A stretch of DNA of 64,000 nucleotides, taken from the NCBI GenBank assembly GCA_010909165.1, contig VJWM01000179.1, positions 248,001 to 312,000 on the forward strand. The letters run 5' to 3'. The position numbers and the translations under genes were made by a program. The notes beneath the pieces are model-generated. The model was not told where the DNA came from, made no database searches, and was given only the letters and a program-made list of their open reading frames with translations. Of this stretch, positions 54,922-64,000 are shown one piece after another (the first letter of the stretch is position 1; every line of letters begins with the position of its first letter). This DNA comes from Anthoceros angustus (lineage: Eukaryota; Streptophyta; Anthocerotopsida; Anthocerotales; Anthocerotaceae).

Positions 54922-55920
54922 TCAGGTCCTAAAGATGGCTATCGTGAAGGGACGCGCCTACAATTCGGAGCGATCTTAGGGAGTCACAAGCTGCTACCTG
55001 AAGCAACCAGAATTTGCTGCGAGGCCAAATCACTACTTGGTAGCGATCACGTGGACGAGGAAGTCATTTTTGGAGGTGTTGGAGGGGACACAAAGAGCAC
55101 CTTTCACAAGCGGATCACAGAACTGATTCACTCAAGGTGCACTGTCTTGAAGCCATGGTCGAAGCACACAGCTGAGTTTCGCGCAGAACTTGTGGATGTT
55201 GTGCAGAGGACTTGTCCAAGTGTCACGAACCGGGACTTCATCAACCACCAGTTCTCTTTCTCTTCCAGGCAGTGGAATTTCCAGGTTTTGAAGCGCGTGA
55301 AGGTGGCGGCCGCTCAATTGCGAGAGTATGGGAGAGTGTTGGACCCTGATATCAGACTAGGGTCTGTGGGTATCGATGCGTGGCAGGAGGCAGTGGAGTT
55401 TGGAGTGCGAGAGCTTGCAAGGGGTGAAGGTGTGTGGCCTCGCCTACAGCAGGCCACAGCCACAAAGACGCGCATGGGTAAGTATAAGGGTGCAGGATGC
55501 AACCCTTTTGGGCGTGGAGGAGCAAGAGGCCTCCCCAAGGCTTTTCAAATGAAGTGGGGTCGGATCCCCACTGCAGAGAAAGATTGGCTCGCGACACATG
55601 AGGTCGAGGAGATGCCTACATTCTGGGCTGAAAACGAAAAAGGTGGCAATGGACATGCTGGAGATGGCCCCGCAGGTATGATGTTAGGCCGACCCATTGG
55701 GTCTGCGTCACGCCCACAAGCTCAGCATAAAGACTTGACCGAGTGCATGATAGTTGTGCAGGTTGCGTCCGAACAGATGATGGACTTACGGCCACGAGGA
55801 GCGCAACACCTTCTGGTGGGCGAAGAGAACCTGATGACCTCCGCTTGGAGGACGTCTTGCTCGTGCCAGCGACACAGGGCACACCTTCACCTCAACCTGC
55901 AACCTCAAACAGAAGAGTGA
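54922..55920 (+). CDS. Unassigned open frame, 333 codons
   Basis: The frame is open from a good 3' splice site (GATTTTCAG ends near 54,926) to a stop at 55,920. It reads PKDGYREGTRLQF, LLPEATRICCEAKSLLG, FHKRITELIHSRCTVL, HTAEFRAELVDVVQ, RDFINHQFSFSSRQWNFQ, AWQEAVEFGVRELARGEGVW and KYKGAGCNPFGRGGARG. There is no in-frame ATG near its start, so an upstream exon would be needed. Composition and length look protein-like up to about 55,690; the last 70 residues look less so. I recognize no domain. It lies between the gypsy relic and a CACTA-like end, so a transposon-encoded accessory protein is the first guess. Confidence 0.45.
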   Translation, partial: SGPKDGYREGTRLQFGAILGSHKLLPEATRICCEAKSLLGSDHVDEEVIFGGVGGDTKSTFHKRITELIHSRCTVLKPWSKHTAEFRAELVDVVQRTCPSVTNRDFINHQFSFSSRQWNFQVLKRVKVAAAQLREYGRVLDPDIRLGSVGIDAWQEAVEFGVRELARGEGVWPRLQQATATKTRMGKYKGAGCNPFGRGGARGLPKAFQMKWGRIPTAEKDWLATHEVEEMPTFWAENEKGGNGHAGDGPAGMMLGRPIGSASRPQAQHKDLTECMIVVQVASEQMMDLRPRGAQHLLVGEENLMTSAWRTSCSCQRHRAHLHLNLQPQTEE

Positions 55921-56898
55921 CCCGGAGCCTGGCTCGGCAGTCGGTCAAATTTGAGTGAAATTGTTGTACCAGAATGCTTGCTATACCAACCGAGGGACAT
56001 GGTCCCATCTATAGTCTGGGAACTAACAAACGCTTTTTTTTCAGAATGGCACAGATGGGACATTCTCACAAGCAACTCTTCACAGCGAGGAACCCGGATG
56101 TAGCACACGTGGGCACACAGTTAGGCATCAGTCCCAATATGTCTGTGGATTTGTGGAGGAATGATGCATGGTATGGGACTGCCATTGATTCCTTCTATGG
56201 ATGCAGGGTAAAACCAAGGCTCCTCCAAGGAGGAGGTTGTTGAATGGACCTCGTCAGCGGGATGAGCCGAACGAGGGTTGCTCAGGAAAACTGAAGCGAC
56301 GGAAAACCAAAGATCCTCCGATCTCAGCTGAACGGTACGCGGGTGAATCTTGAGGTCCATTATAGACAATGTGGCTTCTGGCAGTGATTGGGCTACCCAA
56401 ACAATGATTTGCAGACTGGTTGAAGCCATGTCAGCCCTGGTTGCCCCACGCACAAATGGGGTGCCTTCTGGAGTCAAGTATCTTGATAAGTGAGTTGAAC
56501 ACACTGACGTAAAATTTGATTGTACCAGAATGTCGAGGTGATTTTGTTTCTGGTGACTTCAATAACCCAATTCATCATTACCGTGATGGGAAGCCGATAA
56601 TTAAATTCCAAGCTGGTAATGTTATAATTGTTGGGAAAACCATTTTCAACGGACAGTAAAAATAGAGGATTAAAACCAGTTACCTTATTGGTAAAGTAAG
56701 TATTTCCCACTCAAGTAAATTACACGTTTGCTTTTTGAATTTTGAACTGGACAGCAACTATCAAGTAAGTGCTGACCGGTTCATCTACCTGGCAGTACGA
56801 CGTCATAGTCTGACAAATTTGACAGACTGACATACGCGGACACCAAAGTGTGACCTATTGCGTGCACGGTCCGCATTCTGCAAGCGCATCCACTGGTT
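55921..56898. other. Spacer before the CACTA-like terminus
   Basis: No gene seen. It becomes AT-richer from 56,500, and 56,700-56,890 has no repeats that I recognize. Confidence 0.4.
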
Positions 56899-57060
56899 CA
56901 CTACTAGGAACCAGGTGGGTATGTCACGTTTTTTTGTAACATATATATGTCCTATTGTTACATTATAATGTCCATTGTAACGGTTCTGGTTCGGTCCCCC
57001 GAGCCAGCGAAATCGTTACAATTAAATTGTTAGAAGGCGATTCGTTGTAACGTTTCTGGT
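56899..57060 (+). mobile_element. CACTA (En/Spm)-like transposon terminus
   Basis: CACTACTAGGAACC at 56,899 matches the usual CACTA terminal inverted repeat start (CACTACTAG/CAAGAA). Within 150 bases follow the words TTGTAAC/GTTACA in both orientations and two copies of GTAACG-TTCTGGTTCGG (about 56,976 and 57,047), as expected of subterminal repeats. The matching right terminus (TTCCTAGTAGTG) was not found in the window. Related words (GGGTTCCGTTCGTTACAG) appear near 60,715. Confidence 0.55.
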
Positions 57061-57142
57061 TCGGGGCAGGGTTGGGCCTCGGGTTTAGGGTTTACATGGA
57101 TTAAGTGGGGATTCGTTTGGCCGCTTCTGACATGAAGGGGGC

Positions 57143-57660
57143 GTGCGCACACATTTATGTGCCGCACGCCACCCCCCGATGATGCGGGCGCATCGGATGC
57201 CCTTTATGGATGCCCTTTATGCCCGCCACTTATTTTTCGACCCACCGTACACCGCCGATTTATCGTGGAAACATATTGACGTATTTGAATGTATGGGGAT
57301 TGTATGTACGACGATGGTGTGTATTGTTCGTATTTGGCATACAACATGTAGAATAAAAGCATTAATTCCAGAGCATTTGTAAATCGTTGTATCATGTTTT
57401 ATGGCCAGACAGAGGCCCATGCACCATAAGCCATATGCATATGACTATCTAATCGTACTCATGAGGGTATTTGACGGCTTTGTCGCTCGGATGCGTTATG
57501 CCTTTGGCCTTTTCCGCCGCGACCTTCTACACATCGGTGCTGCGTTTCGCTCGGCCGTCTTTTCTGTGCATGATCCCCGGCTTTGCGAAGGAGGGTTCTC
57601 CCCTGCATACAGACACCAAACACTGACGATGATGCAGCATACCGAAACAAGAAAGTGACC
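57143..57660. other. Interior of the CACTA-like element, no gene
   Basis: Short frames on both strands only. I find no transposase motif. Confidence 0.35.
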
Positions 57661-57676
57661 AACATCAACACCAATC

Positions 57677-58500
57677 TTACACAAGAAACCGATGACCCGC
57701 TTGCTTTTCCCCGACGCCTTTTCCTTTCGTGAAGCTGCCACAGCCCTTGTTACTCGGACTTCCATATGTGGGGCCACCCCTTTCCTCGTGGCGAATTTCC
57801 CCTTCCTTGCGGTTTTGGGCCGTCACTGACCTCGGTTCTTCCTGGAATTGTGCAATTTCATCGTCCGAGTCACTCCCATCATCAACCAACCTACCTCCAT
57901 CTCCTGCGCCGTCTTCCTCATGACCCTCCTCTTCTTCAGTCTCGGCTTCCCCTGCGTTCTCGTCCTCCTTGTCCTCTTCCTCATTGTCCTCTTCCTCATC
58001 CTCTTCTTCCACTTCTCTTTCCCCTTCTTGCCCATCTTCCCCTCGCATCCCCATTCTCGCCATCGCATTGTCGTCCTCGGATCGTGCCACTTGACATATG
58101 GTCCTCAAACACACCATTACCTCCTTCTTGATCCTCCTCCCCGCTATCATCGTCACCTTCGTCCGCCACATGTTCCCGCCGGTCCGATCTCGTATATCCC
58201 TGTCGATGTTTGGCAGGGTCATATTTCCGCTTCCTTCCCTCCTTCTTAGCTTTGCACGCAGCGAGAAATCCTTCCACTGACCCTCCAGCCTCCTGCACAG
58301 CCCACAGTTTGGTTATGTTTTTCATAGGACGGAGAGCCCCAAATTCAAGCTCCTCAGTCGTTGGATCCCTCCCATGCTTCTGCTGGAACTTGTAGATCCA
58401 TCCCTTCTTCCCACAACGGCCATACTGGTTAGGCCCCTCGCCATCCGCCTTCTTGAGTCTTGCCTTTGCAGCTAGTTGAGCTTTGGAGGGCAAAAAGTTG
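57677..58500 (-). pseudogene. Transposon-associated acidic/basic protein fragment
   Basis: The minus frame from 58,493 reads LPSKAQLAAKARLKKADGE, QYGRCGKKGWIYKFQQKHGR, PTTEELEFGALRPMKN and EGFLAACKAKKEGRKRKYD. Then, in another frame (58,222-57,677), it continues with a strongly acidic run (Glu/Asp in 57,850-58,070) and ends KGCGSFTKGKG. Just upstream, a start MADDKVWQEVLTW (58,566) is cut by TGA before the main frame. So at least one stop and one frameshift are present. Basic head plus acidic tail in this setting suggests a DNA-binding element protein, but no named family is recognized. Confidence 0.4.
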
Positions 58501-59150
58501 CCATGTTGTCAAAGTTCAACCCGTGCCCATGTAAGCACCTCTTGCCATACCTTGTCATCCGCCATGGGTGGCTTGAATTTTGAGGACCTGTTTCCCTGCA
58601 CCTGTTTTTCCTCTAAGGCACAAGCCTTGGTCTTACATACCGTTGGTTACTCCTTGTATGTTGGCTAAAAATGGGCAGCTGCCCTTCATCAAGTCCGGAA
58701 GCTGTGCCGACATCTTCGCATAATGTCTTCCTCCTCGACTTTGACAATTCGCTCCACCTACCGGTATCTCGTTGGTAGCCTTTGTCCGAATGAGTTCCAA
58801 GAATTCCTTGTGTCTTGAGCCGCTGCCCGAATAGCAACTCATTCACCTTGCCAACGCCTCCTGCCCCTCCTTCCACTTCCTCATCCCGGGAGGTTCGCGT
58901 TGCCACGGGTGCCATGGGCTGGGCCGCTCTCGAACCCACAACATTCCATGTTTTCTCACCAAACATCAGAGTGCGTGTTGTCCATGTGGTCAACAAGGTG
59001 GCCCATTCGCACGGCGAGCCTGCCCACCACCGCAACAAAGCTCCGACCCCAAGCATTATGCAATGCAGACGGTCAAGCGGGAGGTCGGATCGCGCATTTC
59101 CTTGACCTCCGCGAATCCCGCACTTCGTCGGGTGGGTATAGGGTGAGCGC
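58501..59150. other. Element interior left of the 449-bp array
   Basis: Minus-strand frames here (RTKATNEIPVGG, GGRHYAKMSAQLPDLMKG near 58,690-58,800) may be an exon of the same element gene as 57,677-58,500. I cannot join them reliably. Confidence 0.3.
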
Positions 59151-60540
59151 GTGGTTGGCAAACTTCCGCCTTCTTCACCGGATGACAGTTGCATTGCCAT
59201 TTGCCCCGATAGTCCACGTCGAAATCGGGTACCGCGGAGCGCGGTTGTCATGGGCTTCTGGATCGGACACTCGCTTGGAATGAGACGGATCGCGTGGTCT
59301 TACCGTGTCCGGCAGGTGGGAACTCCATGGTGATCGGTGTATCCCCCACTCGCGTGCAAGTCACCGACCGAGATGGGAGGTTGAATTCCTCAAGGCCGCC
59401 ACCGCCATGTTCACGACCATTCGCCTCATGTTGCCGACCACCTTTAGTGACTTAGTGCGCCAACCATGTGTGGCTTACCGCCTAATTGGGTCGGAAGTAT
59501 GGAAGGCGCATCGGGTTACGACGACGATCATCTTGCCAGTGACCTGGTTTCTTCGCCACGTTGTTGAAATGACTTGCACCAGGAAAATTGGTCCATGGTA
59601 GGAGCCATCCGATGTCCCGGGCGGTGGCAAACTTCCGCCGTCTTCGCCTCCGGATGACCATTGCCATTTGCCCCGATAGTCCACGTCGAAATCGGGTACG
59701 GGCCGGATCGCTTCTCATGGGCTTTTGAATGAAATGAGGCGGATCGCGTGGTCTTACCGTGTCGCGTGTGGGAACTCCATGGTGATCGGTGTATCCCCCA
59801 CTCGCGTGCAAGTCGGTGCGGAGATGGGAGGTTGAATTCCTCAAGGCCGCCACACCGCCATGTTCACGCCATTCTCCTCATGTTGCCGACCACCTTTGAC
59901 TTAGTGCGCCAACCATGTGTGACTTACCGCCTAATTGGGTCGGAAGTATGGAAGGCGCATCGGGTTACGACGACGATCATCTTGCCAGTGACCTGGTTTC
60001 TTCGCCACGTTGTTGAAATGACTTGCACCAGGAAAATTGGTCCATGGTAGGAGCCATCCGATGTCCCGGGCGGTGGCAAACTTCCGCCGTCTTCGCCTCC
60101 GGATGACCATTGCCATTTGCCCCGATAGTCCACGTCGAAATCGGGTACGGGCCGGATCGCTTCTCATGGGCTTTTGAATGAAATGAGGCGGATCGCGTGG
60201 TCTTACCGTGTCGCGTGTGGGAACTCCATGGTGATCGGTGTATCCCCCACTCGCGTGCAAGTCGGTGCGGAGATGGGAGGTTGAATTCCTCAAGGCCGCC
60301 ACCGCCATGTTCACGCCATTCTCCTCATGTTGCCGACCACCTTTGACTTAGTGCGCCAACCATGTGTGACTTACCGCCTAATTGGGTCGGAAGTATGGAA
60401 GGCGTCTGGATTACGACAGACCGGTTGCATTAATTTGGTTTCTTCGCCACGTTGTTGAAATGACTTGCACCGGAAAATTGGTCCATGGTAGAGCCATCCT
60501 ACTCTCGGCGGTGGTGCGCAGATCTGCCGATAAGATTTGA
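59150..60540. repeat. 449-bp tandem array, about three copies
   Basis: Landmarks repeat in order: GATCGCGTGGTCTTACCGTG at 59,289, 59,741 and 60,190; CCAACCATGTGTG at about 59,460, 59,908 and 60,357. Spacings are 446-452 bases. Copies 2 and 3 are nearly identical, copy 1 is more diverged, and the array decays after 60,430. The minus strand stays open for 123-127 codons in each unit, but no motif is recognized, so I do not call genes. Confidence 0.95.
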
Positions 60541-61250
60541 GTGAAGTTGTGATGACATGTGATAAATGATCTGCCTTTCAAATAACCCTGCACAAAACCC
60601 CATGCACCCCGCTTCCTGCATGCAGACGGCGCGAGGGGTGGTCAAGGACACGCCATGTTGAGCGGTGGCGTGTATGTCTTGCTACACTTCAAGTAATCTC
60701 TTGTTATGGCATAACGGGTTCCGTTCGTTACAGCCCTGCACGTTACAGTTTCCATTGCGGGACATTTCTGAAATCTGTATTTTAGTTTCATTCCCTATAG
60801 CCACAAATTTCCACAACTCATATAACATATACTTTGCAAGGGAGGCAAATGCCTTCCCCTGAATCGGTGTCAAAGTAAAAAAGGTCACCGGCAACACTGG
60901 TCTGCAAGCTCAGCATGGTTGCAGTCATCGCCAAGCACCCACAACAAATCTACAATCTACAAAGCAACTTCTGTTCCAAATTGGATCCAATTCTCAGGCA
61001 TGTATGGACAATTCTTTTCTTGCCAGCCTCAAAGCTCCTTTGAGTTCTGTTGTTTCTTCAACCCGTTGTGCACGACGAGGAAGCGTGTCTCGATTCCGTA
61101 GAGGGGCGGCTCCGGAAACCCCAGCCTCCCACAACCCGAACAGTATTCGCCAATGTCGTCTGCCTCCGTCCATATATGAATACATTCAGCCTCCGTTTCA
61201 CCCCTGAATCCCCAGTCTTCGGTTATTCCCATTCGCATATGGCGGTGCTG
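60541..61250. other. Spacer between the two large arrays
   Basis: No gene supported. The words GGGTTCCGTTCGTTACAG and GCACGTTACAG (60,715-60,745) recall the subterminal words of the CACTA-like end at 56,899. Confidence 0.35.
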
Positions 61251-61259
61251 GCAACTCCA

Positions 61260-63160
61260 GACATCCAAAGACAATTGTCGCCTCACAGCCTCCAAGGAGG
61301 TGGTGTTGGCGTCTTCATGCGCCAACCGTTGGCGCCCAAACGCCTGCGAACGTCGACGGTCCTTCACCCCAGCGGCACATCGCCCTGCTTTCCCTCTGTT
61401 CGATTGAACCCTCATGGAGGACACAACCTTTGTTCCGCGCTCTGGGTCATTGCGCAATCTGCTTGAGGGTCGTTTCGTCGGCTGCCGGGGAGCCATGTAT
61501 GGATTGAGGCGGCGTGTCTCATGTGATCGAGCACAGATGTTGATCACATGCGAATATTTTGGCCGCACGCGTGTGGTGTCACATCCTTCGGGCGTGCCTC
61601 CGACAACTTTGAGGAACGCATGCCAGCCAAGCATCACGATGACTCAAGTGCACGGAGATCGCGGATGTCCACAAATTGAATATGTCATTCATCTGCCAAT
61701 TTACCAGCCATATATATAGCATGACATATATAGGCAGCGAACCCATGAACCAAGGAACTTCCTCTCATGCCATCACCATGTCCCCACGACATGGTTTGTG
61801 CAAAGTACCATGGTCCAAGGAACAAGGTACATACACAAATGCATAATTTCCGCTCTATGTATCCGAATATCATGACATCCCCATGTTCCAAGGAGCATGG
61901 TATGAGCGGAAATATCATGGTTCGATGACATGGTATCTTGTTGGGAAAAGACCATGTTCCAAGGACACCGCCTCTCCTCAAACATGGTATATAGCATTGT
62001 ATGATGAACATTAAAATGGAAAGCCGCGTTCTCTCAGCAGACGGTGGCGGCGAATATTTCCATGCACGCTTCACACTTGTCCAGACGGTAGCGCCACCAA
62101 TGAGTCCATCCTCGTCATGCGCATGTCATAATTGCAGCCTTTCTCGGATATAAGGCTTCCATTTCGCCGCCTCCTCCACCCATTTGCCCTCCGGTTTCGC
62201 ATTGAAGACTCGGTCGGTTTCGGCCTTGATTTCGAGCCTTTCATCAATTGTCTTGCCTCACAGCCTCCAAGTAGGTGGTGTTGGCGTCTTCATGCCCCAA
62301 CCGTTGGCGCCCAGCGTCGGCGGTCCTTCACCACGCCGCCACTGCTTTCCTCGATTGAACCCTCATGGAGGACACCTTTGTTCCGCTCGGGTCATTGCGC
62401 AAACTGCTGAGGTCGTTTCGTCGGCTCCGAGCCATGTATGGATTTGATCAGGCGCTCTTGCTGATGATGATGATGATGATGATGATGAACATGCGTGGTG
62501 TCACATCCTTTCGCGGCGGCGTGCCTCCAACTTTGAGGCAGCGTGCGCCCATCACGATGACTCAAGTGCACGGAGATCGCGGTTGTCCTCACATTCAATA
62601 TGTCATTCATCGCCCATTTACCAGCCATATATATAGCATGACATATATAGGCATCGAACCCATCAACCAAGGAACTTCCTCCCATGCCATCACCATGTCC
62701 CCACGACATGGTTTGTGCAAATACCATGGTCCAAGGAACAAGGTACATACACAAATGCATAATTTCCGCCCTATGTATGTACCGCATCCCCATGTTCCAA
62801 GGAGCATGGTATGAGCGGAAATATCATGGTTCGATGACATGGTATCTTGTTGGGAAAAGACCATGTTCCAAGGACACCTCTCCTCAAACATGGTATATAG
62901 CATTGTATATAACATTAAAATGGAAAGCCGCGTTCTCAGCAGACGGTGTGGCGGAGTGGCGGCGAATATTTCCATGCGCTTCACACTTGTCGGGCAGTGG
63001 CGCCGACCATGAGTCCATCCTCGTCATGCGCACATAATTGCAGCCTTTCTCGGGATATAAGGCTTCCATTTCGCCGCCTCCTCCCTCCACCCATTTGCCC
63101 TCTGGTTTCGCATTGAAGACTGCGGTCGGTCGATTCTTGGATTTCGAGCCTTTCAATTGG
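61260..63160. repeat. Tandem array of about 0.9-1.0 kb units
   Basis: Two full units and the start of a third. CAGCCTCCAAG(G/T)AGGTGG occurs near 61,288 and 62,262; TAATTGCAGCCTTTCTCGG near 62,128 and 63,026; GGTACATACACAAATGCATA near 61,824 and 62,741. Each unit carries several copies of a word like CCATGTTCCAAGGA in both orientations (for example 61,880, 61,952). The units differ mainly by short missing pieces. No coding motif is seen. Confidence 0.9.
62462..62489. repeat. (GAT)n microsatellite
   Basis: About nine uninterrupted GAT triplets in the second unit of the array; the first unit has only a TTGATCACATG context at the matching place, so it expanded after duplication. Confidence 0.95.
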
Positions 63161-63211
63161 CCATATTTCCGCTGCTGATCTTCGTATCTTATGGTTTGGG
63201 CGGCTTTGTAG

Positions 63212-63574
63212 GTGTGCAGTGTAATGGGCATGGCGGCAGGCCCGGATGGAGGCAACGGGTATAGCCGGTTTCTTGCCGAGGTGGAGGGTACCATACGCCA
63301 AACGTGGGCGGACGCATGGGCACTCCGCCAGCTCCCACCACGGCACCCCAACTTCCGCGATGAAGACGCGCGACGATGGCTTGCAACTTTGCATGGTGAA
63401 GCCGAGGTTTTGGATGCGCGGAGGCGTGTGCTGGAGGTGGGTCGCTGTTTGCTAGACATTACACATTGGATGGACCTGGTGCCGGATCTGCCCATCGCGG
63501 AATGGTTTGGAGAAGAGCGGCAGACATGGTGGGTCCTATACTCAGCGGTGCAGAGACGTTGCGGCGATAACTAG
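63212..63574 (+). CDS. Small open frame, 120 codons, unassigned
   Basis: Reads WADAWALRQLPPRHPNF, DEDARRWLATLHGEAEVLD and VGRCLLDITHWMDLVPDLP, then a stop. Composition is protein-like, with amphipathic stretches rich in Trp and Arg. The first ATG is at 63,224. It may be part of the same repeat family as the neighbouring array or an exon. No domain is recognized. Confidence 0.3.
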   Translation: MCSVMGMAAGPDGGNGYSRFLAEVEGTIRQTWADAWALRQLPPRHPNFRDEDARRWLATLHGEAEVLDARRRVLEVGRCLLDITHWMDLVPDLPIAEWFGEERQTWWVLYSAVQRRCGDN

Positions 63575-64000
63575 AGCGGCGGAGTGTGTCGCGCCATACT
63601 GCGCCAAACCCTGCTAAACCCAGGCAAGTATGTTCCAACTCAAGTCGATGTTGATGTGAAAATTCTATGAAGCCCCGAGTCATTATTCCGTCGACTCGCT
63701 CTCCCTCCACCCACGCAGCAGCGTGACCGCTAAAGCCCGGCCTCTATTCTCCTGCTCAAAGATGGAATATGCATTGTGTAACTTGATGTGGCCATATGAA
63801 AGGGGTGTCAACTCCATCTGCAACATACGTGCAGTGCCTTCCGGTGAACACGAGATCAAATCCACCGTAAGTTTCGCGAATGGATTGGGATCTCCCACTT
63901 GGATTACACTCAAACCACTTGACCTTAAGGACCATTGGCTCGAATCCGCTTGCAAACTGCACTCGAATTATTTCCGCTACATTGCCATAGTATGTCCGCT
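63575..64000. other. Right-edge stretch, no gene supported
   Basis: A minus frame of 90 codons (63,683-63,955) has no motif and is cut near the window edge. Confidence 0.4.

Noticed and set aside
59482-60314. Two similar minus-strand frames of 123-127 codons
   Set aside because: They repeat because the DNA is a tandem array; no motif, and copy 1 does not keep the frame.

Overview
The window is nuclear DNA of a land plant, most likely a non-seed plant. It holds spliced genes for myosin XI, a MATH/TRAF-like protein, an L-type lectin receptor kinase and a plant-type P450, set among copia, gypsy, LINE and CACTA-like remnants. Introns are short (median near 110 bases by my exon models), as known in Selaginella and hornworts. 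I cannot fix the genus from sequence alone.

Layout. 1-6.4 kb is repeat-derived: a cluster rich in the word TTTACAAC/GTTGTAAA, a broken copy of an unknown gene that recurs at 49.5 kb, minisatellites, and the tail and LTR of a gypsy element. 7.5-8.0 kb holds one exon of a Cys/His-rich protein. 11.0-24.0 kb is a genic block: a two-domain lytic-transglycosylase-like gene (+), a UDP-sugar 4-epimerase of the UXE/MUR4 type (+) and, convergent to it, a 12-exon MATH-domain gene (-). 24-28.4 kb is AT-rich with a LINE scrap and a 105-bp minisatellite. 28.4-45.9 kb is the second genic block: an intronless GH5 endoglycoceramidase-like gene (-), a 38-exon myosin XI (+), a lectin receptor kinase (-) and, head to head with it, a five-exon P450 (+). 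46-64 kb is again repeat-derived: a truncated copia element directly behind the P450, the second copy of the unknown gene, a tandemly duplicated gypsy gag, an unassigned 333-codon open frame, a CACTA-like terminus, and two large tandem arrays.

The genes look like independent plant housekeeping and environmental-response genes, not an operon or pathway cluster. The epimerase (cell-wall pentose supply) and myosin XI (organelle and vesicle transport for tip growth) both serve growth, but no functional link is visible here. The most unusual points are a one-base frameshift inside the switch II motif of an otherwise intact myosin XI; a second transglycosylase domain without the catalytic Glu; a soluble-looking UXE/MUR4-type epimerase whose start codon ends the leader exon; a kinase intron whose retention would stay in frame; and a repeat-borne gene family at both ends of the window.
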